From NCBI GenBank assembly GCA_934045905.1, contig OW203767.1, positions 23,935,073-23,999,072 of the forward strand: a stretch of DNA of 64,000 nucleotides. The letters are read 5' to 3'. A program made the position numbers and the translations under genes. The notes under the pieces were generated by a model. It was not told the origin of the DNA. It saw only the letters and a list, made by a program, of their open reading frames with translations, and ran no database searches. Of the stretch, positions 1 through 11,200 are shown in pieces. The number at the start of each line of letters is the position of its first letter. Within the stretch, counting starts at the first letter, position 1. This DNA is from Leuctra nigra (taxonomy: Eukaryota; Arthropoda; Insecta; Plecoptera; Leuctridae).

Positions 1-445
1 ATGCAGTGATTTAGAGATTTCACACGGCTCAAGGTGTAAAATTGTCAACTTCACGCATGCGCAGGAATTTCTGTTTTGGTCTATTGTGCTAGGTTTGGGA
101 CAAAAATCTTAAATTTGGAAAATAAATTTAAATAAAATTTAAAAATGTAATAAATAAAATAATTACCTATATAATAAAATAAAATAATTTAATAATTTAA
201 TAAATTTAAATAAAATAAATTAATTCCAACTGACTTTGTCTTGCTTCTTCACTTGTTACCATTTTAAAACGAGAACAAATCTTTTATCTCTCTCATGAGA
301 GAACGGAATAGAATACACACAAATGGGCTCCATTTCTTGAGATAAATTTTATTCTGTTTGACATCTTCTGAAAGTTCAACCAATGAGCTTACTGGACTTA
401 ATGTGGACATTTAACAATTTAAAAGCGTTAAAAATGCAATTTCAG
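1..445. other. Intron and AT-rich simple sequence at the window edge
   Basis: This stretch ends in the acceptor AATTTCAG at 438-445 that opens the first visible exon of the SOD-repeat gene, so it is read as intron on the plus strand. Positions about 120-225 are low-complexity AT sequence built from AAATAAAATTT-like words. I see no exon here; earlier exons of the gene should lie to the left of the window. Confidence 0.6.
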
Positions 446-3400
446 GCATCTGTGGACGAGCACCTGGAATTCCCCTGCGAGGACTCGACCGTATACGGTC
501 ACTGGAACCCTCTGAACATCACCCCCTCCACGTCCCCGCCCCCATCCCTCGGCACGACCGACCAATATGAGCTGGGCGACCTGAGCGGCAAGTACGGCAC
601 TCTCGAGAACCTTCTCCGCCTGAACGCCGTGTACAACGACACGAGTCTGCCGCTCTTCGGGCCGAACAGCATCATGGGACGGTCGGTGGTGATTCACAAG
701 CGGGACAAGAATAGGCGGTGGGCGTGCTCGTCGATAGAGAGGGGATATGCGCCTTCCGAGGCGAGAGAGCTCAGGGGGATTGCGTCGTTTCATAATCCAC
801 AGGGATTTGCATACGGATATGTTCGCATGGTAAGATCCCAATCATTAATCTGTTTGTATCTGCAAGCAATCTATAACACATATGGATACATATAACACAT
901 ATAACACAATGGATTAAAATTGTTATACTTTCCCCTTCTAATCTATTTGAACTTTTTAGACTCAGTTGGTGTATAACGATGGCAGTAAAAGTGACACAGT
1001 AATTGAGGTCAGCCTGCGACATCCGGGAAAGAATGATCGGAACATCACTCGCAATCACAACTGGGCGATATTCGTCAATCCAGTCGGTGTTGATGCGACG
1101 GTACCGTCCACCAGCACTCGCTGTGTTGCCGGCGGTTACCAATGGAATCCGTACTATACTCAACTGGCCGATCCACTCAATGTAAGTTCGGTCACGGATC
1201 ATTGATGACTAGGGTATCATATATATATCATATATATATCATATATCACTATATATTTTCAGAATGTATAGTGCAAGCGAACGTTCAGTGGTGCAAACGA
1301 AATTCATATTTAATATTCATTCCAATTCTAGGTACCTACCTATTATTTCTTTTGAGAGCGAAGTTAAGAAAACTACTTAACATTATTATTTTATTGTCAA
1401 ATACTTCATTTAAATTTATTTATTAATTTTCAATTTTCATGATTGATCTGCAACATCATTTTTAAAACTTCAAATTAAATATTTGCTTTTTATTAGAAGA
1501 AACATACATTTCAGACAATTTTGTTTTGTACCTACAATAATTAATTTTATTCAATAATTCTTTGAAAATTCAGAGAAATTGTTAAATATGATTATTTCGT
1601 GCAGCAAGATCTGTACCACGAGGAATGCGCTCCCGACAACCCTCTCCGTTGCTATGTCGGGGACTTGTCCGGGCGACTAGGACCAATCGACCTTGGCGTC
1701 AAGCGAAGAATCTTCTCGGACATCAATTTCCCACTCGGTAAACATTTCCCCAACCACTCTGATTAGACCATCGAGTTTCAAAAGTACTAACAAATCATTT
1801 TATTTGTAGAGGGTACTGAGACGGCCTTGGGAAAATCAATTGTGATAATGTCGAAAGACGGAGGCGGCGAACGTTACGCCTGTGCGAACATCGAACCAGA
1901 TCACGACATAATCAAGTTCGCCAACATTCGAAAACCACCGCGATTTGTAATGTAAGTTGACGTAGCTCGTGAGTTAGTGATGTGATGCAATTGACTGCTC
2001 TTAATTATCTGTGAACGTTGCAGGGCTGTCTTCATCGAGGATATACGAGGGGTTCTCGGCATCCCGGAATGGATGTTGACGGTTGACAGTCGGAAGACTA
2101 AGATCCTACACGATGGAGCTTGTGTGCAATTCCTGCTTCATTTCAAAGGTAAGCGATTTTAGTTTACACCTGACTTTTTTAAATCAGTAGGTAGGTAATG
2201 AGATACCTACCTATATATAATATATTTTTTAATATTTTTATTTTTGTTATTTCTTAAATTTTTAAATCAGTTAGGTAGCATGGGCGTCCGCAGGGGGGGG
2301 GGCAAGGGGGGGCGCTTGCCCCCCCCCTGGATGTCAGGAAATCATAAAAATTGTATGGGGTTTAACGTATAGTATCATTTTGTAACCAAAAGAACTAAAA
2401 TAAAATTGATTTCACAGTGTAATAAATCAAAAAAATGCCCTGCGGGGCAGTTTTGAACATGTCCCCCACCACCCCAAAGTGCAATAATTAAAAAATATTG
2501 AATATTTCAACAAAATACACCTCAAAACATCTCAAAATTGATTTCAAAGTGTCCAAAAACCAAAAAACGCCCTGCGGGGCAGGGTGGGGGGCGCGCCCCC
2601 CACACCCCCCTTAAACCCGTGAAATATTGTTTTCCTTGACCTGCCCCCACCTGGAAGAAATCCTGCGGGCGCCCATGTTAGGTAGTACACTCAGCAAATG
2701 ATAAAATGGTAAGTATTTGAAAGAAATGGATTGGCTTCATCCTATGAAGTCTATGATAACTCTTAACTTACCTCTAGTAGAAGAGCTCTGATTTCATGTA
2801 TAATATGAAGGCTTCATTGTCAAGGAACCGGACCAGAAGCCAATCTGTTTTGCTCAATTTTCGTTTTATGATTTGTTGGGTGTACCTACTGATTTTAATT
2901 TTTTGTGACTTTTGGACTTTTTACATAAAATATTTATTTTTGTAATTAAAGTTGTTCAAGAATTTTTTTTCCCCTTATAATTTATTTGAACCAATTTATT
3001 GTTTTTTATATTTTTACACCGAGTGTTTCATACAATTCAATTATCGTTCTTATTTTATTCCTGGCTGCTGACAGAGTTGTGAATACGTGATGTTTTCAGG
3101 ACCCGTGGCTAGTCAGTTGGAGCAGGACTTCACCAAGCTGATGAACGGCAAGAAGCTGCCCGCCCCGAGTCTGTCCATTCCCGGCGTCGTGCCGAATCCC
3201 AAGCGGAAGTCTCAGATATCGTACCGACCCTGTGGCTCACGAAATCCCTCGAACATTAAAGGTGGAATAACAGATGATATTACTGTGGTGGAAGGAGGTG
3301 TGGAAAATAATTAACATATTTCTACGATTTGAACTAATCTCTTTTATTCTTCAACTTTTTCGTCTCCTTCTTAGATTCTTTATATCCTTCTTTCCATTTC

Positions 3401-3641
3401 TACTTTCTGTTTTACTTTTAAAAAAAAAGTTTATGAAGGACGAAGGTAAGTTATTGTTTTGTTCTACTCGCAACTTTTAAAATGAACTCTTACTTCAATT
3501 GAATTGTATTTACAATTATAATGTAATGTTTCAGGTCGGACTCTGCTGGAAAATCATGGTTCCGATTTGAAGGCGACTCTGTATTATAAGTTGTGTTTTT
3601 CCTTGAGTATTGTGATATTTTTTAGAAGATTTCTCAGGTAA
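446..3641 (+). CDS. Copper-only SOD-repeat protein (CSRP-like), 3' part of gene
   Basis: Six visible exons with matching phases: 446-829, 960-1181, 1605-1737, 1810-1951, 2024-2148 and one starting at 3100. The first encodes the second half of an SOD-like domain: GHWNP (a Cu-ligand His), DLSGKYGTL, SIMGRSVVIH (another ligand His) and RWACSSI. Exons 3-4 encode a second, degenerate copy: GDLSGRLGPIDL, KSIVIM where VIH is expected, and RYACANI. This arrangement matches the eukaryotic Cu-only SOD-repeat family, extracellular or surface proteins, some of which are non-catalytic. The 3' end has two readings. One stops at 3312-3314 inside the exon from 3100. The other splices AAAG/GTGGAA at 3261 to 3535, giving a hydrophobic tail (LCFSLSIVIFF) that ends at TAA 3639-3641, like a membrane or GPI-type tail; its donor is weak. 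Earlier exons, signal peptide and the first His ligands lie outside the window. The family call is firm; enzymatic activity is not shown. Confidence 0.8.
2279..2677. mobile_element. hAT-like MITE in a SOD-repeat gene intron
   Basis: The inverted ends are CATGGGCGTCCGCAGG and its near complement CCTGCGGGCGCCCATG. Perfect 8-bp direct repeats TTAGGTAG flank them at 2271-2278 and 2678-2685. An 8-bp duplication with short inverted ends is the hAT signature. The interior is G/C-run rich with repeated CCCTGCGGGGC words and no coding capacity. A diverged relative lies at about 46208-46612. Confidence 0.85.
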
Positions 3642-5223
3642 CTCATGGAAGAATTTTGTCAATCTGTGTAAAGTTGAGTTTTTCTTTTTTTACCTATTTG
3701 AAAGTTTCCATTGATTTCCACTCAGAATTTGCACAATGGAGCTTGACTAGGAACAAGTGTTTGTTTTGGCAGGTTGTAAATTTATAGAGATGAGCCAGGT
3801 ATCAAGTCAGGGGCAGGGAGGGCGATTTTTACAACTGTGCATTGATGCCAAATCCCACACATTTGAGAGGTTTAGAAAGATGTCCTACCCCTTTCCATAT
3901 TTTAAGAAACATTTGACCATATATGACAACAGGGGAGGGTTGGGATTTGGAGATCATAAAACACGGCCTAAAGCCGAATCTGTAGCTTGTTAGAAAGTGT
4001 CATGTTTTTGAGCCATTGACAATGGATGAATGGCCTTTGACTGGATACCGCGTTTGCCGATATAGGTATTCGACACTAAAAGTACCAAGAGATTGCGCTG
4101 ATATCAGTAAGATGGACGCTCACGCGAGTACAGTCCCAGTGCGCGTGCGTAGTCTTACATACAAGTCACTTAGATGTCAATCGTAACGAGTTCAGTAAAA
4201 AGTTATAAATACATCGCGAAATAACAGAAATTGATGCTTACCTCAGTGTCAACAATCAAATACAATCGGCATATTTCATTACAGCACACATTCATTCAAA
4301 TTCTTATGAAAACGAGTTGTCTATTCACCAAAAACCACTATTTGACAGATTGCAATTGTTTGAACGAGGCGTCAAGAAAAATGAGTTTTCAGAAGGCCGT
4401 GAGAAAAACAATTGTAACTGTCAAATGGTGATTTTTGGTGAATAGACATCTCGTTTTCACAAGAATTTGAATGAATGTGTGCTGTAATGAAATATGCCAA
4501 TTGTATTTAATTGTTGACACTGAGGTATTCATCAATTTCTGTTATTTCGCTATATTTATAACTTTTTACTGAACTCGATACGATTGACATATAAGTGACT
4601 TGCCTGCTCGCACCCTGTGCGCATGAGCAGAAGTACTCGTGGTAGAGATATTAATTTTTTCCGCTAAGTGGCGTCTTGCAACTTTTAGTGTCGAATAGAG
4701 AGAAAAACTCCACTATACCTAGACATTCCAAGTTCTTCATGTTATCAAAGATCTCAATGTAGTATTTTGTATGTACGTGTAGTAATATTTGTTTAATAAA
4801 TTTTGTACTTATTTTGATTTTGTGCTTTATCAATATTTATTTATGTTTGCCAAATACCTTTCAAAATCCTAACAAATAGAGATTTTATTTTATAAAATTT
4901 GTGTTTGATTTTTTAAAAAGAGCTTGGAGTTAGCGCATTTGCCGAACTTTATATGATCATTTCGGTTTTAATGACGCTGCTAACTCAATTTTCACAAAAT
5001 TGTAAATTAGATAATTTTTGCACAGATATTTCTGTAGATATGACGTTTCAAATGGTTGGCGCCAATATTACTTCCTTGGATCTCCGCTAGTAGCGCACTT
5101 GAAAATCAATCTAGAAGGCTGCGGATTAAAACTGTCATGGCGCTACTATATTTGTGGAAGACGTAAATTCAGTTCTGTATTTATGTATTATTATTGTACG
5201 CTTTAACAGCGCCTACTTATAAA
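3642..5223. other. Intergenic region between SOD-repeat gene and BRD8
   Basis: It holds the foldback element at 4067-4697; otherwise it is AT-rich unique-looking sequence. A 78-codon open frame at 3757-3993 resembles nothing I know and has no clear splice context. The last few hundred bases before 5224 should contain the BRD8 promoter and 5' UTR, but I can identify no TATA box or other defined element there. Confidence 0.5.
4067..4697. mobile_element. Foldback/MITE-like element with long inverted arms
   Basis: It begins TATTCGACACTAAAAGT and ends with the exact complement ACTTTTAGTGTCGAATA. The inner part is also a long imperfect inverted repeat: about 4185-4335 pairs with about 4435-4590, including GAACTCGATACGATTG against CAATCGTAACGAGTTC, and CCTCAGTGTCAACAAT against ATTGTTGACACTGAGG. 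A TA at both ends is compatible with a TA target duplication. There is no coding capacity. Confidence 0.8.
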
Positions 5224-8200
5224 ATGTCAACAGTTCAAGAACGTAAGTTTCTCTTATATTATAGCCGTGGTCCACCGCACCATTTGTACTTTTTGGTTGG
5301 GTAAATTACACAGTAACCAGTGGGCTATAGCCCATTGTGTTCGTTCTTTTGTTGTGCACCTAGCTTTACCTAGAACCTTGCCTTGCTTGAGAACGAAGTT
5401 TTGGTTGTAAGGCTGATTTGGTTTGTAGTACCTGTGTTATCTTGGTAAAGGGTTGCTCTATTAAATTTTATAATAGAACATTATGTTTTGGTTGTTTCTC
5501 CACATAGGCATATACGTCGCTGGCTCTCCTTCACTGCTTTGCTACACAAGTATACAGCCACTATCTGGTCACTAACTTAACCCATCTTCTGTCAAATTCT
5601 GAGGGAGTAGAAAGATTTCTCAACACTTGGAGGTATAAAGAGTAACAGTACCTACCTAAAGGCCAATTAAGACTAGCAACATTTGGTTGGTCTACTTGGT
5701 CTTGCAAGTGTGCAGCTGCACTTGATCGTAACTGTCACTCTGCACGAGCAGAACCAAGTTGATCAGTGTTGCCAACTGAAAAACTTAGGTCGCTAGAAGT
5801 ATTATGAAATCCACAAAATTCCGCCAGATTTGACCCCTCAGCCGCTAAAATCCTGATTCACAAATATTCTGTGTTCATAGGTGAAAATATAGTCAATAAT
5901 ATACAAAATCACGCTTTCCAATTAATTTTGTAATCACCATTTCCTCCGCTAGCCACAATTTGAACCGCATAATGCTAATTTATTACCGCTAAATTGGCAA
6001 CACTGTTAAGTTGATGAACCAAAGGTTGCTAGTCTGAATTCGCTTTCACACAACTGGCCTGCACAGTGATCGTGTTACTTACAGTTACAATTATCGACAT
6101 TTGATCAACAACTTTTACCACGGATTTGCTTCATCCTCATTTTGGATCGATAATGCTTGATTTTCTCCCATTAGGTATGAGATTTCTCAGTTCTTGTCGA
6201 TAAAGTTACGATAGCTGTGCTAGTCAGTTGACTTTCTATCATTGAGAGCTAAGAACCTACCAGTAATAACAACTAAATTGTACTTAGAATTTTGGAATTT
6301 CAACATCATTTAAGAAAAGTAAATAGGTATGTACCTCCACTGTGGCGCAATTTATGTGGAAAGTTACAATTGCTGTGAGTCAATTGACTTACTATCATTG
6401 AGAGCTAAGAACAAAATATCAATAATAATACAAATAATATTGACAATATATTGACAATAATATCAATGAAATTATACTTTGAATTTTAGAATTTCAACAT
6501 CATTTAAGAAAAGTAATAGATAGAATGTAGGTAGGCCTCCACATGGCCGCAATTCATGGGGAAAGTCAGTTGGAATCTGATATTGGTGAGTGGTGGGCTA
6601 ATACCTACTCAATTTGGGTGCTTGTACACTAAAGGTCATCGGTTCTTTTAATGTGGTTTCATGGTAGTATGGAGAAGAGCAGCATGTTATTATTTCAAAT
6701 TAATTTCTTTATTAGTCTGTTAGAAACGTAGAATTACACAAAACATAAAAATTAACTTCCCTAATTGTGTAACAACAATAAACATTAATTTATTATATTG
6801 AGGATTGGCAACACTAGGCACGTGGTCACTGTGCAAGATAGGGCATTACTTTTTCTAGTCCCTCGATGGCCATAATCTCGTTAGTTGCCACAGATGCCGC
6901 TACAGCATTCTATTACTGTTATAGAATTGATGCTGAAGCGGGTTCCGCTGGACAAGTGGTCCGTGCGGGAGCTATTGTCGCTCAGCTCGTCCGTGTTGCG
7001 AAGCGGCAATCAGAACTGGGTCTCGGTGAGCCGAGCAGTCCGAGTGTTCGGAGAGGCCAGCCGACCCGAGGATTGGTTCTCGCAGAAGAACTGCGCCGTG
7101 CAGTACTCGACGATGCTGGAGAAGGCGGAAACACCGAAGCGCAAGAAACGAGCGAACAATAGCAGCGAGAAGGAAGTTGGACCCGTTGAGACTGTCGGGG
7201 AAACTATTGTGCGGCAGTACACTCTAGGTAAATCAATTCAACTTGTTCTCTGCAACAAGTAGGTAACATTATTACATCACTCTACATTTCGTGGTTTTAC
7301 TCAGTAGAACGCTGGAAATTATTCACTCCCTAACATAATTATTCTTCCACGGCCATTTTTACCTATGGCAGAACAGTCGATGTTGGGTAAAGTAATTAAC
7401 CGTAAACATAGTTTTTAAGTAGGTAGGTACTTATGTAACATTACAGATTTTGAGTAGAATTAAGATGTTTTTATGAGATTCATTCCTACACACTACACAT
7501 TCTTGTTAGGTACGTCGCCCAATGAAGTTCCCTTAATTTAATGAGATTTATTGCAGTTGCTATGTACACTTGGCCAAACAAAGCCTGAAGTTCAATAAAT
7601 CTGATAGGCTTCTGATCAGAAGTCAGTCTAAGCGATCTCATTGTCTCACTCTAGTAGGTGACCTCACATTTCAATGATAATAACAAGCTTTGATTGGTTA
7701 TGGGACATGAACAGCAGTCATTCAAATTTGGTCAACGTTCAAGTTTTGTTTGGCCGAGTGTACCTACTAGGAAACATTCAATGATTTATAACATCCCTGG
7801 CATTATTCCCATGCTCACAGACCGAATGGAAGAGCTGAAGCAGATCTTGGAAGACGATCGAGCGGAATATCTGAAGCTGCAGAGGGAGGTTGAGCTTCTT
7901 CAGACGGGAGCGGCAACGGAAGAACAGATCGCTGCCTGGCTTCAGGAGGAAGAGAAGTACTTTCCTTTTTGCTCGTTGCTTTTTCATCGATTTGTTTTCT
8001 GCGGAATGGTTCAGATTTTTTGTTTCCAAGGGAACTTTTGACAACTTGAATCCTTAATAAAATGCAATCTGCTAAAATGAAGCCTATTATGTATTTATTC
8101 TTATCGTGTGGTCGTCCACTTAATAACTTTTCCCATTGCAGCAAAAAGAAACAGAAAGAACTGGATGGTCAGAATCATGGCTTATGGCTGCAAGAGCGAG

Positions 8201-11200
8201 AAAGAAGAAAGGCTCAGCTAGAGCGAGCGTGGAAACCCGTGCCGACGGCTTCACGTCGCAAGCTGCCGCTGAACAGCAGTGCGGACACCTCCATCCAATC
8301 AGACGCTGACACCTCTGTTGACAGCACCATCACAGCACTCTTCAACACCGACGTAAGCACAATATTGTTTGGTGTTGGAATATGTCCCAGGGGTTAGATT
8401 CACATAAAGTATTATTTGGTAATGCGCATCTTTTAATTTCATACCAAAATCAATGTTAAATGAAAGATAATACAAATGATAGTTTCGTATTAGCTTAGCA
8501 CAATATTTTTTTGTGATTCTAGTCCCAGATGAACAGGTATTGGGATAAGACCTAGATTAATATGATTAATAAAGTCGCGATGAATAGGAATTAGGATAAG
8601 TCCGACACTAACAGTAACAGATAAGGGAATGGGATCTAATGGGTAGGAAAGGTTTTCAATTTACAACATGGTGATAAAATTAGTAGAAATCCTTATAATT
8701 TCTTACCCAAATGCAAGCAAATGTAAGGGTCTTTGCTGAAAAAAGTAGAATAAAATAAATGTCACATTGAGGCGATTGTTAGTAAAGTAATCTAGGGCCT
8801 CTTAATGATGTGAACAGAAATGAAGAATAGAATCCTCTAAATTGCTCTTGAATCTCTAATTCTCAGTAAACTTGGCATTTTGCACGTAGCTTAGCTTCTC
8901 CTGTTGGAAATATGTACCTACCTACATAACATTTTTTATTTGGTATACCTACCTAATTGTGTTTCAAAAACATCTGCAAATTGAATTAACTGGATGAACT
9001 GTTGTGATCAGGTTATTGTGGTCAACCATCCCAAAGCCCCAATTATTCACTGTCACACGACCTTGACCTCTCTTCAGGTCCTCGGTGAAGACTCGAGCGA
9101 GCCGAAGACCGTGCCGTCGGCGCCGACGTCCCCGTTCCTCACGAGCCTGCTGAAGAACCCGTCGCCGAGCAAGCTGACGCCGTCGTCTTCCATCCTGCAC
9201 TCGGCCATCACGTCCCAGCGCGGCTCCACGCCGACCATCACCAGTCTGCTGAGCTCGTCGCCGAGCGTGCCTCAGCCGCACGTCAAGACGTACCTACCCA
9301 GTCAGGACGAGGCGGTGCCGACACTCTCCATGCTGCTCAAGTTGCCTCCGGGCGGGTCGGAGGCCGACGGCAAGACTATCGGTAGGATCAGTGTCTTAGC
9401 TGCAGAAATTCACTTTCAGCATGGCAATGAATGCCTGATGTTTTGTGGTTGCACAACAAGTGGACTCGAACAGACTTTGCTTCTTTCTCGTTTGTTGAAT
9501 CAAATCGGGGGAGTTTGAGAATTTCTAAGTAATTATTCTTGTGAGTGATATTTAGGAGGATAGAACGAGCTTTTTCATAGATGTCACAATATTATCCATG
9601 GATAATATTTAACTATCGGTCAAAGTAATTAGAGACAGTACTTCTGGATATAAAAAATTATTCCTGTTGTAGACATTTTCAAAATGTGACACTAGCTCAA
9701 AAGTGAAGGATATCTCGATGCCAAGTAGTACCGCGTAGCAAGATTGTCTAGAACCTAAAGGAAAGAGTGTAGGTAACATGAAACTAAAATGGTCCATTTA
9801 TTACATTGACAGTGCCAAATCTTATAAAATGTTTAATTATTAAGTGTCTAATATGGGACACAAAAGCTACTCGAACAAGAGTGTTCACTAATTTGCTTTC
9901 TGTTTCTGTCCGTCTCAGGTCCGGCCACCGGCAGCTTGCAGTACCCTAGCCTCCAGGACGGCAGTATCCACCTGCCTCCGCACCAGCAGTACCACCTGGC
10001 CAAGAGTCAGCCCCCCAACGAGAACGAGCTCGTCAACGCCATCTGCGACGACATGGAGCCCATCGAGATCGGGCTGGAGGAGATCATCGCGGACCTGGAG
10101 CAAGGCGGCAGCTCCGACGTCGGCAAGGACCTGGCCGACGACGTGGTCACCCAGCTGGTCACGCAGTCCAGCGTAGACACATTCCACAAGATCTTCGACG
10201 ACTTCTACGCGATGAACGTCAAGAAGCAAGACTCCGTCGAAGCGAAGCCGCCGGACTACGGCGAGAAGTCGATCTACGAGCGTGCGATTCCGGAGAAGAG
10301 CTTGGAAGTGTCGATCGAGGAGTCGCTTCCGGATATTAAGATAACGGACTCCGAGGTTAAACAGTTACAAGGCGAGAAGGTGATCGACCTCTTCAGTGAC
10401 GATCTGTTGGTGGTTCAAGAGATCTTGGAGCATGAGGACGTGATCATGACGCAGGGTAGTTCGGGAGTTGTCGATGCGCCGGTGGAGACGAAGGTGGAGC
10501 CGGTGGAAACTCCGACGGAGCTACCGGCACCTCCCGTTAATCCCCAGCCCGAGGTAAGTGTGGACGTAAGTGCTAGTGGAGTGCAAGAAGTCAAGGACGT
10601 TATCCACGAAAGTGCGGCTGAGAGGACTGTGGATACTAGTGATACAGCGGAAGTGATTGCCGAACCAAAGACAGTTAAATCTCGAGATTCGTCGAAGGAC
10701 TCGAAGAAAAACACTCAAAACGTGAAGGCCGTGGACACTGAGACCGAGGCCCAGTTGCTTGTATCGAACACGAGTGCCCTGAAGCTGTTGGCGGATTATT
10801 CCGACCTGGAGGACGAGGACGAAGACGAGGAGCAAGCGGAGGAAGCGGCGACGAAGATTCCGAAGGAGGAGGAGCAAGAGAAGACGGTCATCGAGGACGA
10901 CGACTCCAGCATCTTGAAAAGCGAGCCTCCTCGGCCGAGCGAGACCGACGAGACCTCCACCGACGTCGAGAGCTCGCTGAAGCACACGCCCGAGCTGAAG
11001 AGCCCCACGACGAAGACCGCTGATGAGCCCAAGGTCATGGAGGGTGCCGAGGACTCGAGAGACAAGTCCGTCATGAGCGGCTGCGAGGACTCTAGTGAGG
11101 CCACGGAACTCAGCTCCGAGTACTCGAACCAGGAGAAGCCGCCCGTTATGTTGGAGGTCGAGACGACGCCCAAGGCCGAGAGCAGTGGGATTGAACTGCT

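Noticed and set aside
4231..4431. 66-codon frame in the intergenic region
   Set aside because: Lies wholly within the arms of the foldback element at 4067-4697.
6866..7162. Alternative plus-strand frame over BRD8 exon 2
   Set aside because: The other frame encodes the diagnostic SGNQNWVSVSRAV and EDWFSQKNCA motifs and continues in phase through the splice.
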